From Massilia sp. ZL223 (GTDB taxonomy: Bacteria; Pseudomonadota; Gammaproteobacteria; Burkholderiales; Burkholderiaceae_D), in the NCBI RefSeq assembly GCF_018119395.1, contig NZ_JAGPWD010000031.1, positions 1-64,000 of the forward strand: DNA of 64,000 bases. Reading direction: 5' to 3'. Below the pieces are notes generated by a model. The model was not told where the DNA came from and did no database searches. It worked only from the letters and a program-made list of their open reading frames with translations. Below, in pieces: positions 47,201-56,243 of this stretch. Each line of letters begins with the position of its first letter. The stretch's first letter is position 1. The position numbers and the translations under genes were made by a program.

Positions 47201-48138
47201 CAGAAGTAGCCCGCTTTCTTGCGTTTTTCCATCGAAGCTTCGGAGGTCTGGTCGTCCATCCGGGTCGCGCCGCGCTCGGTCACTTCGGTGACCGCGGTCT
47301 CGGCGATGATGCCTTCCACCGTGTCGGCGGTCGAGGCGACCGGGCAGGTGCAGGAGATGTCGCCCACGGTGCGGAAGCGCACGGTGCGGGTTTCCACCGT
47401 CTCGCCTTCGCGCGCCGGGGTCAGCGGGGTCAGCGGCACCAGCAGGCCGTTGCGCGGGATCACTTCGCGCTGGTGCGCGAAGTAGATCGGCGGCAGGGCC
47501 AGTTTTTCGCGGGCGATGTACTGCCACACGTCCAGTTCGGTCCAGTTCGAGATCGGGAACACGCGCATGTTCTCGCCCGGGTGGACGCGGGTGTTATACA
47601 GGTCCCACAGTTCGGGACGCTGGGCCTTCGGGTCCCACTGGCCGAATTCGTCGCGGAAGGAGAAGATGCGCTCCTTCGCGCGGGCCTTCTCTTCGTCGCG
47701 GCGGGCGCCGCCGATGCAGGCGTCGAAGCCGTGTTCGGCGATGGTTTCCAGCAGGGTCACGGCCTGGGCCGCGTTGCGCGAGTCCGTGGCCGGGTTACGC
47801 AGGCGCACGGTGCCGCGCTTGATCGAGTCCTCGACCGAGCCGACGATCAGGCGCTCGCCCAGTTCCGCGGCGCGCGCGTCGCGGAAGGCGATCACTTCGT
47901 CGAAGTTGTGGCCGGTGTCGATGTGCACCAGCGGGAAGGGGAATTTGCCGGGGCGGAAGGCTTTCTCGGCCAGGCGCAGCAGCACCACCGAGTCCTTGCC
48001 GCCCGAGAAGAGCAGGGCAGGGTTGCTGCATTCGGCCGCCACTTCGCGCAGGATGTGGATCGCTTCCGATTCCAGGGCGTCCAGGTGGCGTGCGTTCACG
48101 TCGCTCAGCAGGGCGGGTTGTTCCAATACGGTCGTCAT
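47200..48138 (-). CDS. cysD: Sulfate adenylyltransferase subunit 2, CysD
   Basis: 312 residues from MTTVLEQPALLSDVNARHL; the longer frame to 48267 runs into cysH and is rejected. PP-loop ATPase of the PAPS reductase superfamily with FSGGKDSVVLLRLAEKAF, HIDTGHNFDEVIAFRD and a C-terminal RMDDQTSEASMEKRKKAGYF. Catalytic subunit of ATP sulfurylase. Coupled by overlap to cysN. Confidence 0.96.
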   Translation of the reverse strand: MTTVLEQPALLSDVNARHLDALESEAIHILREVAAECSNPALLFSGGKDSVVLLRLAEKAFRPGKFPFPLVHIDTGHNFDEVIAFRDARAAELGERLIVGSVEDSIKRGTVRLRNPATDSRNAAQAVTLLETIAEHGFDACIGGARRDEEKARAKERIFSFRDEFGQWDPKAQRPELWDLYNTRVHPGENMRVFPISNWTELDVWQYIAREKLALPPIYFAHQREVIPRNGLLVPLTPLTPAREGETVETRTVRFRTVGDISCTCPVASTADTVEGIIAETAVTEVTERGATRMDDQTSEASMEKRKKAGYF

Positions 48139-48163
48139 GTTCTGCCTGTCTTGTCGTTGTGGC

Positions 48164-48880
48164 TCAAGCTGCCACGGATTTGATACGAATGAGTTTGCCG
48201 TCGACCACGTGCAGGCCGCATTCCTTCGACTCGGGGTTTTCCCACCACCAGCGGCCGGCGCGTACATCCTCGCCCGGCTGGATCGCGCGGGTGCAGGGTT
48301 CGCAGCCGATCGACGGGTAGCCGCGGTCGTGCAGGGCGTTATACGGCACCTCGTTGGCCCGGAGGTACTCCCAGACGTTGTCTTCCGACCAGTCGGCCAG
48401 CGGGTTGAACTTCTGCATGCCGTGCGCGGCGTCGTCTTCCTGCACCGCCAGTTCGGCGCGGGTGCTGGACTGGGCGCGGCGCTGGCCGGTGATCCAGGCC
48501 TGCTTGCCGCTGAGCGCGCGGCCGAGCGGCTCGACCTTGCGCACCCGGCAGCATTCCTTGCGCATCTCGACGCTGTCGTAGAAGGCGTTCAGGCCGTTCT
48601 GCGCCACATAGGCCTCGACGGCTTCCGGCTGCGGGCGGAACAGGGCGATCTCGTAGCCATAGGTATCGCGCACCTTGTCCACCATCGCCAGGGTTTCCGC
48701 GTGCAGGCGGCCGGTCTCGAGCGAGAAGATCCCGATCGGCAGCTTCGCCTTCAGGATCAGGTCGGTGAGGACCATGTCCTCGGCCGCCAGGCTGGAGGCG
48801 AACACGGCGGGCGAGAAATCGCGCGCAATACGTTCCAGGATCGCGCGGGTTTCTTCCACGCGATGATGCAGGTCGCTCAT
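48164..48880 (-). CDS. cysH: Assimilatory APS reductase (CysH, 4Fe-4S type)
   Basis: 238 residues. PP-loop reductase with SSLAAEDMVLTDLIL, the Cys pairs CCRVRKVEPL and GCEPCTR that ligate a 4Fe-4S cluster in APS-type enzymes, and the C-terminal catalytic Cys in ESKECGLH. Together these show an adenylylsulfate reductase rather than a PAPS reductase, and no cysC is present in the operon. Sulfite is the product, used by CysI next in the pathway. Confidence 0.94.
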   Translation of the reverse strand: MSDLHHRVEETRAILERIARDFSPAVFASSLAAEDMVLTDLILKAKLPIGIFSLETGRLHAETLAMVDKVRDTYGYEIALFRPQPEAVEAYVAQNGLNAFYDSVEMRKECCRVRKVEPLGRALSGKQAWITGQRRAQSSTRAELAVQEDDAAHGMQKFNPLADWSEDNVWEYLRANEVPYNALHDRGYPSIGCEPCTRAIQPGEDVRAGRWWWENPESKECGLHVVDGKLIRIKSVAA

Positions 48881-48889
48881 GGAATGCTC

Positions 48890-49447
48890 CTAGATGCCGG
48901 CGCCGAGGTCGCTGTGCTCCGGCTGCAGGCCGCGCGCGGCGCGGCGGAACAGCGGAACCGGCTGGTCGACCGATGCCTGGTAGGTTTCCGAGAATACCGA
49001 CAGTCCCTTGAGCGCGTCGTGGATGCTGCGGTCCTGGCGGGTCGCGTAGGCGTCGAAGCCGCAGCGGTACATCTGGAACAGCTGGTCGCGCAGCACGTCG
49101 CCAATGGCGCGCAGCTCGCCGGTGTAGCCCAGGCGCTTGCGCAAATTGAAGGCGATCGAGTAGCCGCGGCCGTCGCTGAATTTCGGGAAGTCGACCGCGA
49201 CCACCTTGAAGCGGTGCAGGTCGTCCTTGATGTCGGCGGCCAGCTGGTCCGGCGCGAACCAGACGCCGAGGTCCTGGCGGTCGCTCAGCACATTGCGCTG
49301 GGCCTGCCACACGGCGAGCGGCACGATGACCTTGCCGGCCGGGACCTCGACGGTTTCCGCCGTTTGTCCCTCGTCGAGCCGCAGCACGCCCCAATCGTCG
49401 GCAACGACTTCGCGGCCCTTGATGATTTGTGGATGCAGATTAAGCAT
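48890..49447 (-). CDS. DUF934 protein, sulfite-reduction associated
   Basis: 185 residues. Start MLNLHPQIIKGREVVADDW, overlapping the end of cysI by 8 bases; the longer frame inside cysI is rejected. DUF934 core includes RDQLFQMYRCGFDAYATR. The family nearly always follows a siroheme sulfite/nitrite reductase and is presumed to support sulfite reduction, possibly as an electron-transfer or assembly partner; its activity is not established. No CysJ flavoprotein gene is present in the operon. Confidence 0.88.
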   Translation of the reverse strand: MLNLHPQIIKGREVVADDWGVLRLDEGQTAETVEVPAGKVIVPLAVWQAQRNVLSDRQDLGVWFAPDQLAADIKDDLHRFKVVAVDFPKFSDGRGYSIAFNLRKRLGYTGELRAIGDVLRDQLFQMYRCGFDAYATRQDRSIHDALKGLSVFSETYQASVDQPVPLFRRAARGLQPEHSDLGAGI

Positions 49448-51128
49448 ATTCGTCTTCCCCAACCAGTTGACCGCCCTTGATGGGGGTTGCATACACGTGT
49501 TCTTTGAATGGCGTTACGCCGATGCGGCCCACGGTGTCGATGAAGCGCTCGCCTTCGACGCGGTCGCGCACATAGACTTCGAGCAGACGGCCGACCACTT
49601 CCGGCATCTGGGTGGCGGTGAACGACGGGCCGATGATCTTGCCGATCGACGATTCGTTGCCCTGGGCGCCGCCGATCGACACCTGGTACCACTCGCTGCC
49701 GTCCTTGTCGACGCCCAGCACGCCGATGTTGCCGACGTGGTGGTGGCCGCAGGCGTTGATGCAGCCCGAGATGTTCAGTTCGATGTCGCCGATGTCGTGC
49801 TGGAAGTCGAGGTTGTCGAAGCGCTCCGCGATGGCGGCCGCGATCGGGATCGACTTGGCGTTCGCCAGCGAGCAGTAGTCGCCGCCCGGGCAGGCGATGA
49901 TGTCGGTCAGCAGGCCGATGTTCGGCGTCGCCAGGCCCTTGGCCTTGATCTGCTGCCAGATTTCGAACAGCTTGCTCTGCTCGACGTCGGCCAGCACCAG
50001 GTTCTGCTCGTGGGTCACGCGCACCTGGCCGAAGCTGTAGCGGTCGGCGAGCTCGGCCACGAAGTCCATCTGCTCGGCGGTCGCGTCGCCCGGCGGCACG
50101 CCGGTCTTCTTGAGCGACAGCACCACGCTGGCGTAGCCCGGCACCTTGTGCGGCTTGACGTTGCGGTTGACCCAGTTGGCGAAGGCGCGGTTGTCCGCAT
50201 GGGCAGTCAGCACGTCGCTGTCTTCCAGCTGCGCATAGGCGTGCGGCTGGAACCACTTGGCGACGCGGTCGAATTCTTCCCGGGTCAGGGTTTCCGGACC
50301 ATCCTTCAGGTCGGCCCATTCGGCTTCGACCAGGCGGGTGAATTCCTCGACGCCCAGGGCCTTCAGCAGGATCTTGATGCGGGCCTTGTACTTGTTGTCG
50401 CGGCGGCCGAACTGGTTATACACGCGCATCACGGCTTCGGTATAGGTCAGGATGTGCTGCCACGGCAGGAATTCGCGGATCACGCTGCCCAGGATGGGCG
50501 TGCGGCCCAGGCCGCCGCCGGCCATGTACTTGAAGCCGACTTCGCCCGCCTCGTTGCGCACCATGGTCAGGCCGATGTCGTGCACGGCGATGGCGGCGCG
50601 GTCTTCGAGCGAGCCATTGATGGCGATCTTGAACTTGCGCGGCAGGGCCAGGAACTCGGGGTGGAAGGTGCTCCACTGGCGCAGGATCTCGGCGAAGGGA
50701 CGCGGATCGATCAGCTCGTCGGCGGCCACGCCGGCGAATTCGTCGGTCGTGATGTTGCGGATGCAATTGCCCGAGGTCTGGATGGCGTGCATTTCCACCG
50801 AAGCCAGGTCGCTCAGGATCTCCGGGGTCTGCTCCAGCTCGATCCAGTTGAACTGGATGTTCTGGCGGGTGGTGAAGTGGCCGTAGCCGCGGTCGTACTT
50901 GCGCGCGATGTGCGCGAACATGCGCACTTGCTTGGACGACAACAGGCCGTAGGGCACGGCGATACGCAGCATGTAGGCATGGCGCTGCATGTACAGGCCG
51001 TTCTGCAAGCGCAGCGGCAGGAATTCTTCTTCGGTCAGCTCACCGCTGAGGCGGCGCGCAACCTGGTCGCGGTATTGCGCAATCCGTTCGCGCACGATGA
51101 GGTGGTCGTATTGGTCGTAGCGGTACAT
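49440..51128 (-). CDS. cysI: Sulfite reductase hemoprotein, CysI
   Basis: 562 residues. Two ferredoxin-like half domains and two siroheme/4Fe-4S domains. Cluster cysteines: ACPGGDYCSLANA and ISGCINACGHHHVGNIG (C-x5-C and C-x3-C). Also TSGNCIRNITTDEFAG and TRQNIQFNWIELEQTPEI. Reduces sulfite to sulfide with siroheme. First gene of the leftward operon, divergent from cysB. The absence of cysJ suggests that ferredoxin or the DUF934 protein supplies electrons, which is an inference. Confidence 0.95.
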   Translation of the reverse strand: MYRYDQYDHLIVRERIAQYRDQVARRLSGELTEEEFLPLRLQNGLYMQRHAYMLRIAVPYGLLSSKQVRMFAHIARKYDRGYGHFTTRQNIQFNWIELEQTPEILSDLASVEMHAIQTSGNCIRNITTDEFAGVAADELIDPRPFAEILRQWSTFHPEFLALPRKFKIAINGSLEDRAAIAVHDIGLTMVRNEAGEVGFKYMAGGGLGRTPILGSVIREFLPWQHILTYTEAVMRVYNQFGRRDNKYKARIKILLKALGVEEFTRLVEAEWADLKDGPETLTREEFDRVAKWFQPHAYAQLEDSDVLTAHADNRAFANWVNRNVKPHKVPGYASVVLSLKKTGVPPGDATAEQMDFVAELADRYSFGQVRVTHEQNLVLADVEQSKLFEIWQQIKAKGLATPNIGLLTDIIACPGGDYCSLANAKSIPIAAAIAERFDNLDFQHDIGDIELNISGCINACGHHHVGNIGVLGVDKDGSEWYQVSIGGAQGNESSIGKIIGPSFTATQMPEVVGRLLEVYVRDRVEGERFIDTVGRIGVTPFKEHVYATPIKGGQLVGEDEYA

Positions 51129-51221
51129 GGTCTCGTCCAGTGAGCGGGTAAGGTCCCACTCGTTAAAGTATTTCCAATAATAAGGACTAGGCTCTATATT
51201 CCAAACTACGGAGAATTTATT

Positions 51222-51248
51222 TGCTTATATGCGTAACTTGAATAAGCA
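51222..51248. promoter_or_regulatory. Putative CysB operator in the cysI-cysB gap
   Basis: TGCTTAT (51222-51228), 13 bases, ATAAGCA (51242-51248), a perfect 7-bp inverted repeat in the AT-rich 162-base gap between divergent cysI and cysB. The size fits a LysR-type site. Binding of CysB is inferred from position. Confidence 0.5.
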
Positions 51249-51290
51249 TCTTAAAATGGCGTCTACTGCCAAACCAACAACCCAGCCTGC

Positions 51291-52229
51291 ATGAATCTTC
51301 ATCAATTGCGCTTCGTCCGCGAGGCCGTACGCCAGAATTACAACCTGACCGACGCGGCCAAGGCCCTGTTCACCTCCCAGCCGGGGGTATCGAAAGCCAT
51401 CATCGAGCTCGAGGAAGAACTCGGGGTCGACATCTTCACCCGCCACGGCAAGCGCATCCGCGGCCTGACCGAGCCGGGCCGGCTGGTGCTGCAGTCGGTC
51501 GAGCTGATCATGCAGGAGATCGACAGCCTCAAGCGCATCGGCAAGGAATACGCCGCCCACGACAGCGGCAGCTTCACCATCGCCACCACCCACACCCAGG
51601 CGCGCTACATGCTGCCCAAGGTGGTGCAGTCCTTCATGCAGAAATACCCGAAGGTGCGCCTGTCGCTGCTGCAGGGCAACCCGCGCCAGATCGCCGACAT
51701 GATCAAGAACGACCAGGCCGACCTGGCCATCGCCACCGAGTCGATCACGGCGGTCGAGGGCCTGATCACCTTGCCGGCTTACCAATGGGAACACGTGGTG
51801 GTGGCCCCGCCGGACCACCCGCTGTTCAAGTCGCGCGCCGTGTCCCTGGAGGAAATCGCCAGCTACCCGGTGATCACCTACGACGCCGCCTTCGCGGGCC
51901 GCAGCAAGATCGATCATGCGTTTTCGCTGCGCAACCTGAAGCCGGACGTCTTGCTGGAGGCGATCGACGCGGACGTGATCAAGACCTATGTGGAGCTGGG
52001 CATGGGCGTCGGCATCATCGCCAGCATCGCCTTCGACCCCGAGCGCGACCGCAACCTGCGCGCCTTGCCGGTCGGGCACCTGTTCGGCATGAACACCTCG
52101 CGCGTGGCGATCAAGCAGGGCGCCTACCTGCGCAGCTATATCTATACCTTCATCGAACTGCTGGCCCCTACGCTCAACCGCAAGATGGTCGAGTCGGCGA
52201 TGCGCGGCGGCGAAAACTACGAACTGTAA
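51291..52229 (+). CDS. cysB: LysR-type regulator CysB
   Basis: 312 residues. N-terminal winged HTH MNLHQLRFVREAVRQNYNL and SQPGVSKAIIELEEELG, then the effector domain with TIATTHTQARYMLPKVV, typical of CysB/Cbl, where the TTHTQARY loop binds sulfate or N/O-acetylserine. Activates sulfate assimilation genes. Divergent from the cys operon. Confidence 0.94.
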   Translation: MNLHQLRFVREAVRQNYNLTDAAKALFTSQPGVSKAIIELEEELGVDIFTRHGKRIRGLTEPGRLVLQSVELIMQEIDSLKRIGKEYAAHDSGSFTIATTHTQARYMLPKVVQSFMQKYPKVRLSLLQGNPRQIADMIKNDQADLAIATESITAVEGLITLPAYQWEHVVVAPPDHPLFKSRAVSLEEIASYPVITYDAAFAGRSKIDHAFSLRNLKPDVLLEAIDADVIKTYVELGMGVGIIASIAFDPERDRNLRALPVGHLFGMNTSRVAIKQGAYLRSYIYTFIELLAPTLNRKMVESAMRGGENYEL

Positions 52230-52258
52230 TAACTAGAATTGAGATACAAGGAAACACC

Positions 52259-52924
52259 ATGAACAAGGATGCGGTTGCCGCTTACTACGCCCGCAACGCG
52301 GAGCGTTATCACTCGCTGGTCGAACACTCGGAAGAGCGCTCGGAAGACTTGCTGGAGGCGGGGGAGCAGCTCGCCACGCTGCTGTCCGGTCACCGGGTGC
52401 TGGAGCTGGCCTGCGGCACGGGCGTCTGGACCGAGATGATCGCGCAGGGCGCGGCCTCGGTCGTCGCCACCGATGTCAACGAGGAAATGCTGGCCGTGGC
52501 GCGCGAGCTGGGCGAGGGCCTGGACAACGTCAGCTGGCGCCAGGCGGACGTGTTCGACCTGCCTGCCGGCCTGGAGGGCGAGGGCGGCAAATTCACCGCC
52601 GTCTTCATGGCCGGCCTGTGGTCGCATTTCGACCGCGACGAGCAGGACGCCTTCCTGGCCCAGCTCAAGAAGCGCCTCGGCAAGGATGTACTGCTGGTGC
52701 TGGTCGATGACGAATACATCGAAGGCGAGAGCGGCACCATCGCGCGCACCGACGCCCAGGGCACGACTTACCAGATCTTCGAAGACGAGGACGGCAGTCG
52801 CCACGAGCTGGCCAAGAGCTATCCGACCGACAGCGCGCTGCGCAAGCGCCTCGGCAATGTCGGCAAGGAGATCAAGCTGGCGCGCTGGGAGTTCTACTGG
52901 GTGCTGACCTGCCGGCTCAAGTGA
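52259..52924 (+). CDS. Class I SAM-dependent methyltransferase
   Basis: 221 residues. ATG at 52259 with AAGGA 7 bases upstream, 29 bases after cysB, so perhaps co-transcribed. The SAM-binding motif VLELACGTGVWTEMIA and acidic loop VVATDVNEEML are clear, with ADVFDLP as the third. Substrate unknown. The C-terminal part (KSYPTDSALRKRLG, WEFYWVLTCRLK) is typical of small-molecule methyltransferases. A link to sulfur metabolism is by position only. Confidence 0.9.
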   Translation: MNKDAVAAYYARNAERYHSLVEHSEERSEDLLEAGEQLATLLSGHRVLELACGTGVWTEMIAQGAASVVATDVNEEMLAVARELGEGLDNVSWRQADVFDLPAGLEGEGGKFTAVFMAGLWSHFDRDEQDAFLAQLKKRLGKDVLLVLVDDEYIEGESGTIARTDAQGTTYQIFEDEDGSRHELAKSYPTDSALRKRLGNVGKEIKLARWEFYWVLTCRLK

Positions 52925-53029
52925 GCATCGCGGGCGCGCCATTGCGCCACGCGCCGCCGACTCGCGGCGCGTACTCGCGTACCACAGCCATCCTCGCGTC
53001 CTGCGTGGCCGATGTGTAAGCGAAAGTAG

Positions 53030-56000
53030 ATGGCATTGCAGCAAATTGCAGAAACACTACAATTGCTGATTGGTTCATCTTTCCGCCTTGCCGTGCCTGT
53101 TCGCATTCGTCTGACGTTTTTCCTGTTCGTGCTCGCCCTCTGGCTGGGCTCGATAAATCCTGCCCGCGCGCTGGATCCTTCGGTGCGCCTGGGCGCCTAT
53201 CACCACGATATCTGGTCCGGCGAACAGGGCGCCCCGCGCGAGATCGACGCCATGGCCCAGACCAGCGACGGCTGGATCTGGCTCGGCACCACCTCGGGCC
53301 TGTACCGCTTCGACGGCGTGCGCTTCGAGGCCTTCCAGCCGCAGGGCGGCGAACAGTTGCTGGGCAAGGGCATCACCGCGCTGGCGGCCCGCCCCAACGG
53401 CGAGCTGTGGATCGGCTATACCTTCGGCGGCTTGAGCGTCTTGCGTGACGGCCGCCTGCAGCACGTCGCACCGGTCGCGGGCGATCCGGTCGGCGCTACC
53501 TTCAGCATCGCCTTCGAGCGCGACGGCAGCGCCTGGGTGGCCTCGACCACCGGCCTGTTGCACTATCGCGCAGGCAAGTGGACGCGCATGGGAAGCGCCC
53601 AGAACTATCCGCTGCCGCGCGCCGAATACGTCTACCGCGACCATTACGACCGCCTGTGGGCCTCCGACGGCAAGCAGCTCCACCTGCTGGACCGCGCCAG
53701 CGGGCGCTTCACGCCGGTGCTCGATGTGGCGCCCGGGCCTTTGCTGCTGGGCTCGCCGGATGGCCGGGTCTGGGTCGCCGACGGCAACCGGGTCCGGCTC
53801 CTGCCCGAGCCGGCCGGCGGCTGGCGTCCCGCGCCCCGTTCCGGCCTGGCCGGCAGCAGCTTCCAGACCCTGTTCGACCGCGATGGAAATTTTTGGAAGG
53901 GTAATTGCCCGGTTGGCCTGTGCCGCTCCGTACCCCTGAGCTGGCAAGTCCACGGCGCGGAATTTCCGGCGGGCGGCGGCGACGAGCGCCTGGACCAGCT
54001 CTGGCAGATGAGCAGCCTGAACGTCCATTCGATGATGGAAGACCGGGAAGGCAATATCTGGGTCGGCACCGTGGCCGGGCTGGAGCGCTTCCGGCATAAC
54101 AAGCTGATCCGCCTGGCCTTCCCCTCGGACGCCGGCCGCCTGGGCCTGGCGCATGACGGCGGCGGCGCGGTCTGGGGCGTGACCCACTCGATCGGCGACG
54201 TCGCCAGCCTGTGGCGCCTGGACCATGGCGCCATGCGCCAGGTGGCGACCGACCAGAAGACCTACGTGGTCGCGGCCGCCGGCGACGGCAGCGTGCTGGT
54301 CGGCGGCAACCGCCGGATCGAGCGGCGGCGCGGCGACCGGGTGCTGGCCAGCTATCCGCTGCCGCCCCTGCAGCCGGGCGACAATCCGCGCAACTTCGTG
54401 CTGCTGCTCGCGCAGGACCGCGACAGCATCTGGGTCGGAATCGGCGGGCGCGGCCTGTACCGCTGGCACGCGGGCCAGTGGCTGCCGCCGTCGGCCCATC
54501 CGCAGCTCAAGGGCGTGCTGTACGCCACCGCCGACGCCGCGGGCAAGACCTGGTTCGGACTGCGCAACGACCGTGTGCTGGTACGCGAGGGCGAGCGATG
54601 GCGCGCATACGGCCCGCAGGAAGGCATCGCGGTCGGCGGCGTGCGCTTCATCGACGCCAGCCGCGAGCTGCTGCTGAGCGGCGACAACGGCATGGCGGTG
54701 CTGCAGGACGGACGCTTCCGGCCGGTCGTGCCGGAGCAGCCCGACATGCTGTCGAACGTGTCGGGAATGGCGGTGACTGCCGACGGCACGCGCTGGTTCA
54801 ACACCAGCCGCGGCCTGCTGCGGGTGCGCGCCGAGGATTGGCGCGCCTCCATGCGCGACCCCGCGCTGCCGCTGCGCGCGGCCCTGTGGAACGATGTCGA
54901 CGGCTATCCGGGCAGCGCCGAAACCCTGGTGCGCACGCCCTCCGCCTTCGTGGCGCCGGACGGCAAGGTGTGGGTGGCGGGCACCGACGGCGCGGCCTGG
55001 TTCGATCCGGCCCGGCTGCGCAGCAATACGCTGGCGCCGCCGGTGGCGATCCAGGCCATCCACGCGGGCGGCCGGCGCTACCGGCCGCACGAGGTCGCGG
55101 CCTTCGCGCCGGGCACCGAGCAGCTGCAGATCGACTACACGGCCTTGAGTTACACCACGCCCGAGCGGATCGCCTTCCGCTACCGCCTGGTCGGCCTCGA
55201 CCACGGCTGGCAGGATGTCGGCACGCGCCGCGTAGCCTATTACACCAACCTTGGGCCGGGCACTTACCGTTTCGAAGTCGCCGCCGTCAACGAGGACGGC
55301 GTGGCGAGCGCCGTGGCGGCCTCGCCGCCCTTCGAGATCCGCCCGCGCTTCGTGCAGACGCCCTGGTTCGCGGCCCTGTGCGTGGTGCTCGGGGCTGGGA
55401 TCGTGTTCCTGCTGTACCGCCTGCGCCTGGCGCAGGTAAAGCGCCAGTTCCAGGCGCGGATGGAAGAGCGGCTGGGCGAGCGCGAGCGCATCGCGCGCAC
55501 CCTGCACGACACCTTCCTGCAAAGCCTGCAGGGGCTGATCCTGCGCCTGCAGGTGCTGGCCCAGCGCCTGGAGCCGGGCAGCGAGGCGCGTGCGCAGCTC
55601 GACCGCGCGCTCGACCTGGCCGACCGGGTGGTGGCCGAGGGACGCGACCAGGTCATGGACTTGCGCGACGCCGGCGGCGCGCCCACGCTGGCGCAGGCGC
55701 TGGTCGAGGCGGCCGACCAGCTGAAGGAGGGCAGCGGCGCTCGCGTGGCCGTGCGCACCGAGGGGAGCTGCGTGCAGCTGGCCCCCGAGGTGCACGACGA
55801 GGTGGTCCACGTCGCCCGCGAAGCCATCGCCAATGCCATGCGCCATGCGCGCGCGGGACTGATCGAGATCGACCTGACCTGCACGGACGGCCAGACCGTG
55901 CTGGCCGTGCGCGACGACGGCATCGGGCTCGACCCGGCCATCCAGATGCACGGGCGCCCCGGCCACTGGGGACTGACCGGCATGCGCGAGCGCGCCGCCA

Positions 56001-56125
56001 GGATCGGCGCCGTGCTGGTGATCCGCAACCGTCCGGCACGCGGCACGGAAGTGATGCTGACTTTGCAAGGCGCGCCCCTTGCTGCGGCGCGCACGGCGGC
56101 CAGGGAGGCGGATAGCGTGGTCTGA
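53030..56125 (+). CDS. Two-component sensor kinase with periplasmic beta-propeller (reg_prop type)
   Basis: 1031 residues from ATG 53030; a GTG at about 53093 would start directly at the signal sequence VPVRIRLTFFLFVLALWL and may be the true start. The periplasmic part (residues about 55-690) has many propeller repeats such as GWIWLGTTSGLYRFDG and NIWVGTVAGLERF, then a Y_Y_Y Ig-like domain. One membrane helix at about 782-802. Cytosolic HisKA_3 with the phospho-His in ARTLHDTFLQSLQGL, and HATPase with AREAIANAMRHARAG, DDGIGLD and WGLTGMRERA. No response regulator gene follows, so it is an orphan; such sensors often sense glycans, but the ligand here is unknown. Confidence 0.92.
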   Translation: MALQQIAETLQLLIGSSFRLAVPVRIRLTFFLFVLALWLGSINPARALDPSVRLGAYHHDIWSGEQGAPREIDAMAQTSDGWIWLGTTSGLYRFDGVRFEAFQPQGGEQLLGKGITALAARPNGELWIGYTFGGLSVLRDGRLQHVAPVAGDPVGATFSIAFERDGSAWVASTTGLLHYRAGKWTRMGSAQNYPLPRAEYVYRDHYDRLWASDGKQLHLLDRASGRFTPVLDVAPGPLLLGSPDGRVWVADGNRVRLLPEPAGGWRPAPRSGLAGSSFQTLFDRDGNFWKGNCPVGLCRSVPLSWQVHGAEFPAGGGDERLDQLWQMSSLNVHSMMEDREGNIWVGTVAGLERFRHNKLIRLAFPSDAGRLGLAHDGGGAVWGVTHSIGDVASLWRLDHGAMRQVATDQKTYVVAAAGDGSVLVGGNRRIERRRGDRVLASYPLPPLQPGDNPRNFVLLLAQDRDSIWVGIGGRGLYRWHAGQWLPPSAHPQLKGVLYATADAAGKTWFGLRNDRVLVREGERWRAYGPQEGIAVGGVRFIDASRELLLSGDNGMAVLQDGRFRPVVPEQPDMLSNVSGMAVTADGTRWFNTSRGLLRVRAEDWRASMRDPALPLRAALWNDVDGYPGSAETLVRTPSAFVAPDGKVWVAGTDGAAWFDPARLRSNTLAPPVAIQAIHAGGRRYRPHEVAAFAPGTEQLQIDYTALSYTTPERIAFRYRLVGLDHGWQDVGTRRVAYYTNLGPGTYRFEVAAVNEDGVASAVAASPPFEIRPRFVQTPWFAALCVVLGAGIVFLLYRLRLAQVKRQFQARMEERLGERERIARTLHDTFLQSLQGLILRLQVLAQRLEPGSEARAQLDRALDLADRVVAEGRDQVMDLRDAGGAPTLAQALVEAADQLKEGSGARVAVRTEGSCVQLAPEVHDEVVHVAREAIANAMRHARAGLIEIDLTCTDGQTVLAVRDDGIGLDPAIQMHGRPGHWGLTGMRERAARIGAVLVIRNRPARGTEVMLTLQGAPLAAARTAAREADSVV

Positions 56126-56243
56126 TTGATCATACCTGTGGCCGATCGGCCACTTTCGAAGCGAATCTTGCGCGCACTCCGGCGCGTTCGTGCCCATAAT
56201 AGCGGCACGAAGGCGCCAGCCCGCCGCTTCCAGTCCGCTACCG

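Noticed and set aside
45159-51128. Sulfate operon as a horizontally acquired island
   Set aside because: Base composition and codon use look like the rest of the window, and gene order is common in betaproteobacteria.
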